Positions 36,774 to 49,019 of a stretch of 64,000 nt of DNA are shown piece by piece. The position numbers and the translations under genes are program-made. Each line of letters begins with the position of its first letter. The stretch's first letter is position 1. The DNA is from Wurfbainia villosa (Eukaryota > Streptophyta > Magnoliopsida > Zingiberales > Zingiberaceae). The stretch is taken from assembly GCA_025175895.1 (NCBI GenBank), contig CM045989.1, positions 126,865,272-126,929,271 of the forward strand, read 5' to 3'. The notes beneath the pieces were generated by a model, which was not told where the DNA came from, made no database searches, and saw only the letters and a program-made list of their open reading frames with translations.

Positions 36774-37149
36774 AATGCCAATCGCTACGGTATCCAATAC
36801 CATAAGCTCGAACATGACCCTCAAACTTATTTTGAGGTAATGCCTTAGTCAAGGGATCCGCTAAGTTCCTTTCAGTGGGAATTTTCTCGATTTGTATTTC
36901 GTTCCTACTGATAATCTCTATGATAAGATGATAGCGGCGAAGCACATGTTTGGATTTTTGATGAGACCACATCAAGTTCAGAGATGAACTTCTTGATCCA
37001 AACCGCTTCCTTTGCTGCTTCCAAAGCTGCAATGTATTCTGCCTTAATGGCAGAATCCGCTATAGTGTCAAGCTTGGAACCTTTCCAACTTATTGCGCCT
37101 CCATTCCAGGCGAATACATACCCAGACTAAGACATGGAATCATCCTTGT
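36772..37149 (-). pseudogene. RNase H end of element B pol, same lesions as A
   Basis: Frame shifted at the 'GYTDARSR' position (near 37155) by a one-base deletion at the same place as in A. The segment with the YCDN motif is absent: 'LNLMWSHQKSKHVLRRYHLI' joins sequence that should be 20-30 residues apart. The tail ADPLTKALPQNKFEGHVRAY is intact, and the ORF 37032-36772 ends before the polypurine tract. Confidence 0.8.
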
Positions 37150-38292
37150 CTATCTGGATCTGGCATCCGTATACCCACGTATCACCATGTACCCTTCTCC
37201 ATATATTAGGAACGCATCCTTAGTTCTTCTTAAGTACTTAAGGATCATCTTAACAGTCACCCAATGATCCATTTCTGGATCAGACTGGTATCTGCTCGTG
37301 ACACTCAGAGCATACGATACATTGGGCCTCGTACATAACATAGCATACATGATAGATCCTATTGCAGATGCATAGAGAATCTTACTCATGCAAATTTTCT
37401 CGTCTTCTGTGCGCGGACACATAGACTTCGAAAGGTGTACCCCATGCCTGATGGGTAGGAAACCTTTCTTGGATTCCGACATGCTAAATCTCTTTAGCAC
37501 TCGGTCTATATATGTAGACTGCGAAAGACCAAGCAACCGTTTCGATCTATCTCTATAGATCTTAATCCCGAGGATGTAGGTTGCTTCTCCCAGGTCTTTC
37601 ACGGAGAATGTCTTGGATAACCAAACCTTCACTGACTGTAAGATTGAAACATCATTTCCTATAAGTAGTATATCATCAACATACAATACTAGGAACACGA
37701 CTGCACTCCCACTAACCTTCTTGTACACACAAGGTTCGTCTGGATTTTGTGAGAAATCAAACTTTTTGATTGTCTCATCAAAATGGATATTCCAACTCCT
37801 GGATGCTTGCTTTAATCCATAAATGGACCGTCGCAATTTGCATACCTTGGTTTTATCAATCGATGTGAAACCCTCAGGCTGTATCATATACACATCCTCA
37901 AGCAGGTTTCCATTAAGGAAAGCTGTTTTCACATCCATCTGCCATATCTCATAATCATAATGAGTCGCTATGGCCAGGAGCATCTGAATGGATTTAAGCA
38001 TAGCTACAGGCGAATAGGTTTCGTCATAATCAACGCCTTATTTTTGACGATATCCTTTCGCCACCAATCTAGCCTTATAGGTAATCACATTACCATCCAT
38101 GTCAGTTTTCTTCTTGAAAACCCACTTGCACCCTATAGGCTTTATGCCTTTAGGTGGGTCAACCAAGTTCCAAACTTGGTTTTCATACATGGAATCCATT
38201 TCCGACTTCATGGCACCAAGCCACTTATCCCTTTCTGAACTTGTCAGCACTTCTTCATAACTGGTAGGCTCCTCATCATCAATGAGTAACAC
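37150..38292 (-). pseudogene. Reverse transcriptase region of element B pol
   Basis: 38292-38038 (TSYEEVLTSSERDKWLGAMK ... GCKWVFKKKTDMDGN) and 38001-37150 (EIWQMDVKTAFLNGNLLEDV, YGLKQASRSW, YVDD) lie in one frame and are separated by a TAA near 38039, where element A has CAA. All RT core motifs are present. It continues upstream in frame into the integrase ORF through a second TAA near 38497. Confidence 0.85.
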
Positions 38293-38496
38293 GTCGTTCG
38301 ATTCACTTACGAGAAATCCATATCTCTCAGGAATATTGCGTGTTCTGCCAGATCTATGAAGATGTGGTGTTACAATAGGTCCAACCGATTGCTCATCACT
38401 ATGAGTTGTCGGCTGTTGTGCTTCACCAGGTATCTCGTCAATGTCTATTTGAGTCTCTCGAGCCTCTTCAAGCTCGACGACACTCCCACTGTTTTC

Positions 38497-40458
38497 TTAC
38501 AAGAGAAACTCTTTCTCTAGAAACACAACATGCCTTGAAACAAACACCTTTTGTTCCACAGGATGATAGAATTGGTAACCCCTTGTTTCCTTAGGGTATC
38601 CAATAAATAGACATTTATCAGACTTAGCATCCAATTTGTCTGATACAGTCCGCTTCACATAAGCAGGACAACCCCATATCTTCAAGTAAGATACATGAGG
38701 TTTCTTACTATTCCATATCTCATATGGAGTAGTTGAGACTACCTTGGTAGACATTCTGTTTAACAAGTAAATAGCTGTCTGAAGTGTATAGCCCCAAAAG
38801 GACTTGGGAAGAGTTGCATGATTCATCATTGACCTGACCATGTCCAACAAGGTTCGGTTATGCCTCTCAGATACACCATTATGCTGTGGTGTATAGGGCA
38901 GAGTCCATTGAGACAATATGTCATTGTCTCTTAGATAATCAAGAAACTCTTGACTTAAGTATTCACCACCTCGATCTGATCGAAGTATTTTAATACTCTT
39001 GTCATGTTGTTTCACTACTTCATTTCTGAATTCTTTGAACCTTTCAAAGGCTTCAGACTTGTGTTTCATCAAGAACACATACCCAAACCGTGAGTGATCA
39101 TCGGTGAAGGTAATGAAGTAGCTATAGCCTCCTAAAGCTTGAGTTGACATAGGTCCACATACATCAGTATGTATTAGACCTAATAACTCTCCCACTCGTT
39201 CACCTTTTCTAGTAAAAGGTAACTTAGTCATCTTGCCTTTTAAGCATGATTCACATGTATCGTATGAATCCAATTCAAACGATTCCAGAATTCCACATCG
39301 GTGTAATTCGGACATGCGTTTCTTGCTTACATGGCCAAGACGACAATGCCACATATAGGAGTCTATTTGATTATCCTTTCGAGCACACTTGTTGCTCGCT
39401 TCGATATTGCAAATGTCACTAGATACGTCCAACGTATAAACACCATTGCTTAAAGTTCCAGTCCCATAAAGAACTCCATTTAAAGTTATGTAACAACAAT
39501 TGTTACTAAAAGTCAAATGGTACCCATTTCTATTTAAACAAGAAATAGAAATGATGTTCTTTATCAACGAAGGAATATAAAAGCAATTGTCCAGTTCTAA
39601 GACAAGTCCTGTAGGGAGTTTCAACAAATGCGTTCCAATGGCGACTGCAGCAACCTTTGCTCCATTCCCAATACGCAAATTTGACTCTCCCTTGACGAGT
39701 CTTCTTCTATTCCTTAGCCCATGTATGTCATTACATATATGTGAGCCACACCCAGTATCCAATACCCAAGTATTTGAGGAAATAGAATGACAATCAATAA
39801 CGAAGATATCTGAAGAAGATGGGGCATCCGATGCCTTATTCTTCTTCACGGACTCAAGATAAATCTTGCACTTTCTTCGCAAATGGCTCTCCTTGCCATA
39901 ATGACGGCAAGTTTCCTTTTGTGCTAGTTCTACCTTCTTAGCCCTTCTCTTCTTTCCCTTCTGCTGTTCCTTTGACTTCCTCTTAGAACCTTTCTTCGAG
40001 GAATCAACTAATAGCACCGTCCCCTGCTCATGCTTCTCAGAAGACTCCACAGTCTTCAACATATTGAGCAGTACCACAGATGAACCTTCTAGCATCTCAG
40101 AGGTGAAGAGGAGCTTTGAGACTTTGAACCTTTCGAATCTCACTTGCTCATCAACCAACTCACAAAGATGAACGACTACGATATGAGCATCCATATGCTC
40201 ATGCTGCTTTCGTAGCTTGGGTTCCATCGCGGCTAGCATGATGCAACTCATTTGTTCAGAATCACTCACATGTTTCTGATAGGCCAACAATTGGTCCAGA
40301 GTTGCATTGTCACTAGGACGGGCGGGAAGAGGCGCTTCGAGGACATTTGCAAGCTTTTCAACCTTGAGAACAATTCTCAAGCTTCTAAGCCAGTCCAAGA
40401 AGCTCGGCCCAGTCAATTTATTCGAATCCAAAATGGAACGCAAATTCAAAGACATCAT
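38497..40458 (-). pseudogene. gag-protease-integrase polyprotein part of element B
   Basis: About 653 codons from the ATG at 40458. Gag spans residues 1-220, but the middle of the capsid region (about 60 residues, present in A) is missing between 'SSVV' and 'LKTVESSEKHEQGT'. The nucleocapsid knuckle CRHYGKESHLRRKC has Tyr for the second Cys. Protease starts at WVLDTGCGSHICND (about residue 235). Integrase follows with the HHCC finger (MWHCRLGHVSKKRM ... CESCLKGK) and Asp/Asp/Glu positions in HTDVCGP, SDRGGEY and GVSERHNRT. The frame ends at a TAA in the linker to RT. One continuous gag-pol frame is normal for copia. Confidence 0.88.
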
Positions 40459-41733
40459 GATCAATCTTAGAAATACAAAATGAGCATATATGAGAAAATG
40501 ATTTTTTTAAAAATGCATCAATATATATTTATAAATCCCATTCATTTTTTCGAATTTCAAAAACCCCAAAATCACTTCGGGAGATCGTAGGTCCATCTCC
40601 GAATGGATTGATATCCATCATAGTTATGAACAACCTTGGAGAGAGTCCAACAAGCCATTCATAACTATGACGGTAGGTATCAACTATACCGATTGCATAT
40701 CACGTATATGCAACTATCACAATGTGCTATCAACTAATTGAATGTTCACACATACATCGGGTTGTTAACACATTAACAAGTATGCATCATATGCATAGCA
40801 CCCAACTTCACCTCCCTTTACATCGACATTGGAGAGAGTCCAACAAGCCGATGCTCCAGGTTAAAGCCAACCCATTAATCGGGAAATAGTTTTAATATGG
40901 TTAGAGCGCATTCAACCAATTAGCCTAGCTTGGAGAGAGTCCAACAACCAAAGCTAATGATTGACCTCTGACTCTTACCATATTAGTATTAAACTATTCC
41001 ATGGTTTGAACATGTTCGGGTTTGAGCCGGGCTTGGAGAGAGTCCAACAACCCAAACAAGAAATAGAACTCTGGTTCTAACCATATTAATGGAAGGTGTA
41101 GGCTTTAATATTGTTTAAGGGTTTTTATGTCTCATCCTCTTTGCATGCAAATAACTATTATCTACATGGCATGACATACATGACATACATCTACATGTCA
41201 CGACACGCATGGCATAATGTTATGCATCTAATGCAATTACATGACATACAATTATGTCATGTATATAATTTCCTTATATGTCATAACTATTTATGGAAAT
41301 AAAATATGTTTAAGATTTGATTCTCTAAATCAAATCATAATTAAATTAGGAAACAAATTTCCAAATCTAATCACATATTTTATTCATGGAATTATTTGAT
41401 TAAGGAAAATGTATTTAGGAAACCAATTTCCTAAATCATTAAAACTACTTATGGAAATAAAATATTTTAAGATTTGATTTCCCAAATAAAATCATGATTA
41501 AATTAAGAAACAAATTTCCAGAATCTAATCAAATATTTTATTTATGGAAAATATCAATTTCCATAAATACTTCCAACTTTCCAAAAGTGGAAGATTTCCA
41601 TAAATACTTCTAGACTTTCCAAAATTGAAAAATTTCCATAAATACTTCTAAATTTCCAAAATTAGAAAATTTCCAGAAATACATTATGACATTCTCAAAA
41701 CCATTTTTACGATTATGTCGAAACACAACCTGG
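40459..41733 (-). other. Untranslated leader of element B
   Basis: About 1.27 kb, collinear with the leader of A. It includes four 'ttggagagagtccaacaa' motifs (40636, 40829, 40931 and 41034, approximately) and the 'tttccataaatacttct' tandem array at about 41545-41690. Confidence 0.75.
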
Positions 41734-41747
41734 GCTCTGATACCACT
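41734..41747 (-). other. Primer-binding site of element B
   Basis: The complement of TGGTATCAGAGC sits next to the 5' LTR. Confidence 0.85.
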
Positions 41748-41748
41748 T

Positions 41749-43965
41749 ATTGGGTTTCCGGCACCGCGGCGTGTGTGTGTTCGATCACGTTTCGTAAACA
41801 TGATCACAACGGAAGCAATAAAAATAATAAATCTACATTTATTACAACACACACAACACACACATGCATATTACAACAAGTGTAGACATAATCGTAAATT
41901 TAAATTTGCAATAAAAAGAAATTTATCTACGTTATACCTTTCGTATGACCTGTAGCGGGAACGGCATCAACCGGAACGATCCTCGCTAGAATCGTCTCTA
42001 TCCGTATCCACGCCGAGTTCCTCGGGATGACTTCGCTAAGCCACGAGCTTCGTCTTCATACGGGTTACCAGCCTCGTGTTGAAGACGACGTGATCGAGAG
42101 ATGATCACGATCCGAATCCAAATTCGGATCCCAATACGAGTTCTCAAAACTCACTTCTCCGGAGAGGTATTCGTCAACCAATTGACGAATCCTTCGTCCT
42201 CCACCTCAGAGGATTACCGGAGATCGAATCCCCGGTAAGTTAGCCACTGTCGGAGCTCTAACCGTCATCCAAACGACGCTCCGACGAGAGGAGAACAAGC
42301 TGTCCAGAAAACTGGACAGCTTTGGTGGAGGAGATAGGCGCCGGCCAACAAAGGAAGCCAAGTGCTCACCTTTTCACCGAAGCCTAGGAAGATCACCGGA
42401 GGGTCTCCGGAGGATCACCGGCTGAAGCTTGGACGCCGGCAAGGAGTTGGACGATGGCACAAGGGCTGGGCGGCAAGCTAGGGTTGCCGCCGAGAGTCTC
42501 CAAGGAGAGGTGGGCGGCAACCTTTGCTAGGGTTTTGGATTAGAGCTTAATTATCCCTTAAGCCCTCTTTTATAGAGAACTAATTCTCTTAATAGTTATT
42601 GGATCATAACCATTAGGCCCATTAACCCGCTCCATTAAGATAAGTTAAAATAAACCAAACCATGATGGTTTATTTTAAGTTAAAACGAACCGAACCAACT
42701 TTTGGTTCATTCGTTTAAAATAAACCAAACCCTTTGGTTTATTCTCCTCCATTGGATTAGAACCAAACCATTTTGGTTCATCCATTATGTCTTCATAAGA
42801 CACGGCCCATCCACGCTTCCATTGCGACTGAAACGATTTCATGCTCGCTTCATGTTTGGTCCAACCAAACCTTGTTTCTCTCGGTCTGAGAATCCCATTC
42901 TCAAGCTCGTTTTAAATCCTTTGGATTACGCTCGTTGTGCGTGTGACCAAATAGGTTCTCAGTTTATGTTGGTCGTCTATAATTAACCATTAATTATAGA
43001 ACAATCATGAGTGGCACCTAGTAGTACATCATGATCCCCAATTAACCGAAAAGATCAACGGTTGATCCAGAACTATTTCTGAAACCCTTCAGCAGCTCGA
43101 ATGAATCGTGCCCCATTCCCTTCACTCATCTTATACCCACTTGGTTCAGGACATGGTCTATAGTGTCAGTCCCCACTAGGCTAACTACGTCACACCTAGC
43201 CCAAGTATCATTTCCTCGTCCTACGGATTCTAGTTACTCCACATGTATCGAAGAGTACCTTACTCTAAACATGTAATGCTTTGGCCAAAGACTTTAGTAA
43301 CAATTTGATGAGAGGCCATGGGTATACATCTCCTCGTAAGGAGTGGTGAATCATTTATAGGCTATTCAAACACCTTCGATCACTTCGACTTATACCCAAT
43401 CATCCTGGGTCCACATCCCCTTAGAGATGTTTGCTTAAGATGTCAAAGCATAAGTCTCCATGATCAAGATGACTTGAATACCGCAAGTCAAAGGAACATC
43501 GCACTTAAGCCACAGTAAGAACTTCATTGACATATCTATATATGCAGAGAACCATATGAATTCTTACGGCTGGTCACTCCAATGAACTAGTTACCATAAC
43601 TAGCATCCACAATTAACTCCGGACATCACTATGTCTCCAGCCAGTGAGAATCAGCTGCTTGGATACACCAAGGAGTATACCTCGTGCTAGTCTCGACAGA
43701 ATTGATGGTGTCCAAATCCATCAATTCATCGACTAGGGATAATTCGATACATCACAATTACACATGTAGAGATACTCACTAGTTGTGATCCAATCACAAA
43801 TTCTCTCATGCCTTTGTGAATCGTATCGTGGACATTCAAGAAATGAGTTTAAGATCCAATCAAATACATAAAACATGTATACTCAAATAGTGAATCTTCA
43901 TTTATCATATAAATGGTTCATACATAAGGCGATTGCCTTAGGACATCTCTCATATATTACTAACA
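41749..43965 (-). repeat. 5' LTR of element B
   Basis: 2,217 bp, ending tactaaca at 43965 and followed by the TSD gaagt. ORFs inside (e.g. 42702-42986) recur in all four LTRs of this family and are not genes. Confidence 0.9.
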
Positions 43966-43970
43966 GAAGT

Positions 43971-44761
43971 GCCACAGCGATCGGCCGAGGTGGGCACGAT
44001 CGTTGTTGGCTTGAAGCGATCGATCACGGTGATCGATCGTGATGCTCGGGATCTCGGGCACAGAAGGTTCTCCAGTCGAGTGGTCGGCCCGAACACTCGA
44101 CTGATTGAGCCATCAGTTGACTGATGGCTATAATCAGTTGACTGATGGTGTATCCATTGGACTTATTTGACGTGGTTCATGACGTTGTGAGACAACGGAT
44201 ATAGGGGCAGTCGACTGATGGTTCTGATCAGTCGACTGCTAGGCGAAATCTAGCTCAAGGAACAACTATAAAGGGAGCTCGTGGAGGGAGGATTCACCAT
44301 GGTTCTTTGAGGAGTTTTTGGGGCGAATTGCTGGTATAATTCAGGGTCTCCAAGTGCAACTAAACCAACCAAACAAGCGAGCTTCCAAAAGATCGATTGT
44401 AAAGTTTTCTTTGTGTTTCTTTTGTTGTATTCACTTCTATTTGCTTTTTGTATTTCGTATTACTGTTGTAATCATTTGTACGATGTTTCTCCACCTCTGA
44501 CTTGTGTTGAGAAGGAGTTATTTGTTATAGTAGTGTGTGATTTGCATCGCTAGGGCTCTTACGAGCCCAACCCGTGGAGTAGGAACCATTCGGTTCCGAA
44601 ACACGTTATATTTGGTCTTGTGCTTGTGTATTTGTATTTGTACTGTATTTCCTATTATTTCCACTACGTACTAATACAATTGTAGCAAGCACAATCGAAT
44701 GAATTCCATCAAGCACCGCCGATGCTATTCACCCCCTCTAGCAGGTGCAATGTTCCCAATA
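43971..44761 (+). repeat. 5' LTR of F, second part
   Basis: Resumes after element B. It includes several cagtcgactgatgg-type palindromes (44095-44245), the 'gtggagtaggaacc' block at 44574 and the 'gctattcaccccctctagc' end at 44722-44742, ending cccaata at 44761. Confidence 0.85.
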
Positions 44762-44775
44762 AGTGGTATCAGAGC
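44762..44775 (+). other. Primer-binding site of F
   Basis: agtggtatcagagc directly after the LTR (initiator tRNA-Met type). Confidence 0.85.
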
Positions 44776-44839
44776 TTGGGGCACTTCTACGGACTAACCG
44801 CTGGGAGCAAAAGATGCTAGAGGGTGAAGAGAAAAGAAG

Positions 44840-45520
44840 ATGGAATTTGAAGAACAATTGGGTTGGGACATCAACACCCCAATTCCATACACCTTCTATG
44901 AACAAGAAGGCTTTGAGCAATGGAGGGCACGAATGGAGAACTTCTTCATGATGGACTTCGAAGATTGGATGATCCTAGTGAAGGGATTTGAATTTTCAAG
45001 TGGTCCAAAAGGTGGATACCTCAAGAAGAAGAGATGGATCGAAGAGCAAGTCCAATCCTTCGAGATAAACAATAAGGTAATGCAATTGATATTAAATTCA
45101 TTGCCTAATGATATTGTGTCTAGGTTAGGTGAATGTCTAGATGCCAAAAAGCTATGGGAAAAATTGGCCAAGCTCCATGAAGAACCATCCATGGCTCAAG
45201 TAGAGAGAGAGCCCGAAGAAGAAGCTTCATCATTCTCATAAGAAAGTGAGGATTCGGAGGTTGAAGAGGAGTCAACTTCCGGATCGGTGGAAGAGGAGGT
45301 GGAATTGGAAGAAGCCTCTACCTCTAGGATTGAGGGGGAGGAGAGATCATCCTCCATGCCGGAGTAAGAAGAAGAGCCTTCAATATCCGGTCAAGATGAA
45401 GAATCTCAAAATCCGGCCACCATTGACCTAGGTAACTCAAGCAATTTAGGTTTAAATAAAAATCATATAATTTGCTTTGAGTGTAGAGAAATCGGGCATT
45501 ATAAGAGTAAGTGCCCAAAG
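44840..45520 (+). pseudogene. gag of F, two stops, truncated in the zinc knuckle
   Basis: The ATG at 44840 gives MEFEEQLGWDINTPIPYTFY, the same protein as the gag of the element at 51098. TAA codons at about 45239 and 45366 stand where the relative has CAA. Beyond them the acidic Ser/Glu-rich linker and the first knuckle (CFECREIGHYKSKCP) are readable before LTR G begins at 45521. Confidence 0.85.
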
Positions 45521-47632
45521 TGTTAGTGAAAGCCCTAGAGCCAATCGTGTGATAGTTGTTGTATGAACTTTGTTGTATCATATTTCTATTTGTAAAGGCA
45601 TTTCTTTATGGTTATTACACTTACTTGTATTGGTGCCAAATAACTAAGTATAATAACGTCCTTGAGTAGAAGGATCTTATCTATATCAATCGATTGGTTG
45701 AATCGATAATGAGATGATATAGATGTTGGATCGAGAAGCGTCGCTAGAGGGGGGGGGTGAATAGCGATCGTAAATCTTTTCTTTTTCGTTCGTTCGATAC
45801 GCAAAGTAAGCACAGCGGAAAATAAATGAACACGTTTATTTTACTTGGTTCACAACCCAGCGGTTGCTACTCCAAGGCCCTATCGGTCCTAGACCGCGTA
45901 CGGAGGGCAAAGCACTAAAACGTCTCCTCCTCGTTGGAGGTAGGAGACAACGATTACAAAAACCGAATATACGAGGATGAGGCAACAAGCCTACCTCACC
46001 TCGTTATGAAGATAAAAATACAGAATATAATATCAAAAATATTACTTGAATCTGCTGCCGACGAAGAAGATCAAAACTTGGCGTCGCGTCGGCGTTATGG
46101 CGGTGTTGGATGAATAATTGATGTAATTTGGAGATGAATCCTCCTCCTTTTATAGACTTTAGCCTCTGAATTTGTCTCCTATTTCTTTGGAGCGGATCAT
46201 GAATTTTTCCAAATTTTTATCGCGGCGGCGCGCAAAACGTTATCCGTTTGACCTAGCGCAAAGCGAATCGTCGCCATCACGATCGTGATGCCTCTCATCA
46301 CGATCGATGATACGATCGATGCATCTCATCGATCAATCGATAATACGATCGCCTAATGTCCGGTGATGATGCCGCCGCCACTTCCTGCAGAAGAGATTAG
46401 CTCGGAAAATGATAAATACGACGGTTTCTAACCGTCCGATCTCGACCTAGACCTTCCACAGGAAGTCTTAGTCGAATCGTCGCCTACGGTCGTCCCCGTA
46501 AAGAGGACACGACCTTACAATCTCTCACTCACACGAGCTTACCTCGATAGTAGCTCTCGCTTCCGGCTTTCCACTCGATTCCTTCGGCTCCCTCCGAATT
46601 CACTCAAGTGTCGCCCGACCACCACGGCTTCCTCCGGGTGTCGCTAGCCTTCAGCTCCAGCTTTAGTACTTTTCTGCACACTTGATTTAGCTCGTGAGAT
46701 AACAATATAAACTTAACTTTGTGTCTTTGCCATAATCAAAACACAGGTTCGATTATCTAGTGCCCCTGCACCAACAATAGAGAACACTACTCTTAATCAT
46801 TCCTAGTCAAGTATTAACATTCAGGGACAATGTTAATACGAAGAGACTAGCATGTAGGTCAACTCGATGACTTAATCTCACAAGTCATGGATATGAGATA
46901 TTAAGTTGGCACATGGGTATGCATTGGAGAATGTATACTGAATGCTCCACCATGAAAAAGTATCATGGATCGTTATATGAGTGTCATATACTTTCTCATG
47001 TGACTATTAGTATGACTATTAGTCCTTGGACCTGAAGTCACCATGATTCCCTACATAAGGAGTTGCATACTTTGGCTTCGTCAAATGTCACCCGTAAATG
47101 GGTGGACTATAAAGGCGATTACTGGGTATATAACAAATTATGCGAAGGGATGTGAGTGATATAGATAGAATCTATCCCTTATATATGACGGGAGTGACAT
47201 CGTTATTCTTGATAGAGTGAGACCACTAAGTGCATGGCCATGCCAAAATGAGTCAATATGAGATATTGAGATCATTTGATTAGAGTGAGTCTACTTGGAG
47301 TTCAAGATATAGATTGTACCGAGGATGAAAGTCTATGCCTCAGTTGGTCAATCTAGATGTCAAGGATAGAGAGTCATTGTCACATATTGTGAGAGTCACA
47401 ATTAGTAGTCACAAAGGTGATGTTGGATCTCAACATTCTTGTAACTTGGATAGCAATGATGTGTTGCTAGATACCACTCATTGCTTATGTTCCTAAATCG
47501 GTTTAGGAGCATTGCCAATGTTACAAGAACCTATAGGGTCACACACAAAGGGCAATTAGATGAAGATTAGGTTCATATGATTGATGTGAGCAAAACATAT
47601 AGGATTTTAGGAATAGTTTTCGCTCACATCTT
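45521..47632 (+). mobile_element. Copia-type LTR G, interrupted by a solo LTR and cut by element C
   Basis: Starts TGTTAGTGAAAGCCC exactly in the F knuckle (expected target site caaag at 45516-45520). With the solo LTR 45724-46776 removed, about 1,050 bases remain, resembling Tork/Angela-type LTRs ('gatgagatattaag', 'gtcacatattgtgagagtcac'). It ends abruptly at 47632 where the LTR of C starts. No coding sequence. Confidence 0.6.
45724..46776 (-). mobile_element. Solo LTR, Sirevirus-like family S2, TSD ataga
   Basis: 1,053 bp from TGTTGGATCGAGAAGCG to ctgcaccaaca, flanked by ataga at 45719-45723 and 46777-46781. It is the reverse complement of the LTR of C (47633-48790) and parallels 3347-4375. 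It contains the 16-base perfect palindrome CATCACGATCGTGATG at 46275-46290. Confidence 0.92.
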
Positions 47633-48790
47633 TGTTGGTGCAGTAGGCACCTAAGTTGAACCTGAGTTTTGATTATAGTAAACGATACAAAGTTAAGCTC
47701 ATATTGTTGTCTCATGAGCTAAATCGAGTGTGTAGAAAAGTGCCAACGCTCGAGATGAAGGCTAGCGACACCCGGAGGAAGCCGCGGTGGTTGGGCGACA
47801 CTTGAGTGATTTCGGAGGAAGCTGAAGGAATCGAGTGGAAGGCCAGAAGCGAAAGCGACGTAGTAATTATCGAGGTAAATCTCATATGTGCGAGAGTAAG
47901 AGAGGTCGTATCCTCCTTACGGGGATGATCTTAAGCGTAGATCCGACCAAAGACATCCTATAGATTGACTAGGTCGAGATCGGACGGCCGGCGACCATCG
48001 AAATAATGTTTTTTTAAGGTAACTTTGTCTTGCAACAAGCATCAGTCGACTGCCAGCTTGGAGGACTCGACTGCTGTCCATCAGTCGACTATCTGTGGTC
48101 AGCATTCGACTGATGATGCCATCAGTCGACTGATGATGGCCATCAGTCGACTGATGATGGCCATCAGTCGACTGATGATGGCCATCAGTTGACTGATGGT
48201 CAAGGATCAGCTTTGAGGAGTCAAGGCTTATCACCTCATTTCAAGGGGATGGGTGCTCAAATCTCATTGGCTGAAGTTTCTCTCGAGAAGGGGCTCAAAG
48301 GCTATAAAAGGAGGGCCTCTCCTAGGGTTTTCTCATCAATTCTAAGCTTCCAAAAGCCTCCGCAAAGCTACAACTCTCCGATAATGAAGTGCTTCCTCTC
48401 CGACACTCTAGGTTTATTTGTTTATTCTTTTCCATCGGTATAAGCTTCATTTCAGTTTATATTTTTCATATTAATTGTCTCGGAGTTTTTATCGTAACGA
48501 GGAGAGGGGGAGTGTCCCTCTACCTCAAGCTTTGTGACTTTTTGTATTCGTTCAACTCCTACCTCCAACAAGGAGGAGTTTATTTAGTGTTTTGCCCTCC
48601 GTGCATGGTTAAAGACCACTAGGGCCTTGGAGTAGTAACCGAAGGCTACGAACCAAGTAAAAATCCATTTGTCTTATTTATTTGTCATTTATCTTTCCGC
48701 TGCGTTTAATTGTCTACTCAACGAATTCGAATGAAAGAAAAGTTTTCTATCGCTATTCACCCCCCCTCTAGCGATCTGCTCGATCCAACA
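47633..48790 (+). repeat. 5' LTR of C
   Basis: 1,158 bp, TGTTGGTGCAGTAGGC to gctcgatccaaca. A tandem of four 21-bp units, each holding the palindrome CATCAGTCGACTGATG, lies at 48120-48198. 'tataaaagg' at 48303-48311 is a good TATA box for the element's own promoter. Confidence 0.9.
48120..48198. repeat. Tandem palindromes in the LTR of C
   Basis: CATCAGTCGACTGATG at 48120-48135, 48141-48156 and 48162-48177, and with one change at 48183-48198; period 21. Further partial copies lie at 48041-48115. Confidence 0.95.
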
Positions 48791-48804
48791 ATTGGTATCA
48801 GAGC
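48791..48804 (+). other. Primer-binding site of C
   Basis: attggtatcagagc directly after the LTR. Confidence 0.85.
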
Positions 48805-49019
48805 CGGGGGTGCTAAGATTTGGTGAAACCACCAATCTAGCTTTCTACGAATTTTCTTTCGATTTATTTTCTATTTATTTCGAATTTTTTTCCTTTCTCA
48901 TTCGTGTAGTTCTTTGTTTTCTCTCCCACACTACTAATCCAAGATGCGAGTCTTGGGACATTTCCGTTGTTTGTAGTTTTAGTTTTTTTTCACTTCATTC
49001 TTTTGTCTTTTTTGTTTCA

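Larger units (their letters stand above)
34552..43965 (-). mobile_element. Ty1-copia retrotransposon B (sister of A), TSD gaagt
   Basis: 9.41 kb minus-strand element with both LTRs (2.2 kb), PBS, leader, gag-protease-integrase in one frame, RT, RNase H remnant and polypurine tract. It is flanked by gaagt at 34547-34551 and 43966-43970, so it is a normal integration into the LTR of F. It is better preserved than A: from 40458 down to 37150 the reading frame is interrupted only by two TAA codons. The LTR inner end reads ATTGGG instead of TGTTGGG. Confidence 0.93.
33883..45520 (+). mobile_element. Sirevirus-type element F (family S1), 5' part, with element B nested
   Basis: The 5' LTR (33883-44761, interrupted by element B at 34552-43965), primer-binding site and gag start are present. 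The gag is cut within its zinc knuckle by LTR G at 45521. It is the same family as the gag-only element at 49477; whether F ever had pol cannot be told from this window. Confidence 0.85.

Noticed and set aside
42702..42986. 94-codon ORF repeated at 6652-6936 and 14011-14295
   Set aside because: Recurs because it lies in the LTRs of elements A and B; it contains no domain and is shifted or shortened in the LTR at 34552-36757.
48120..48198. Regularly spaced palindromes resembling a CRISPR array
   Set aside because: Units are directly tandem (period 21) with 5-base spacers of the same sequence, within a plant LTR; no unique spacers.
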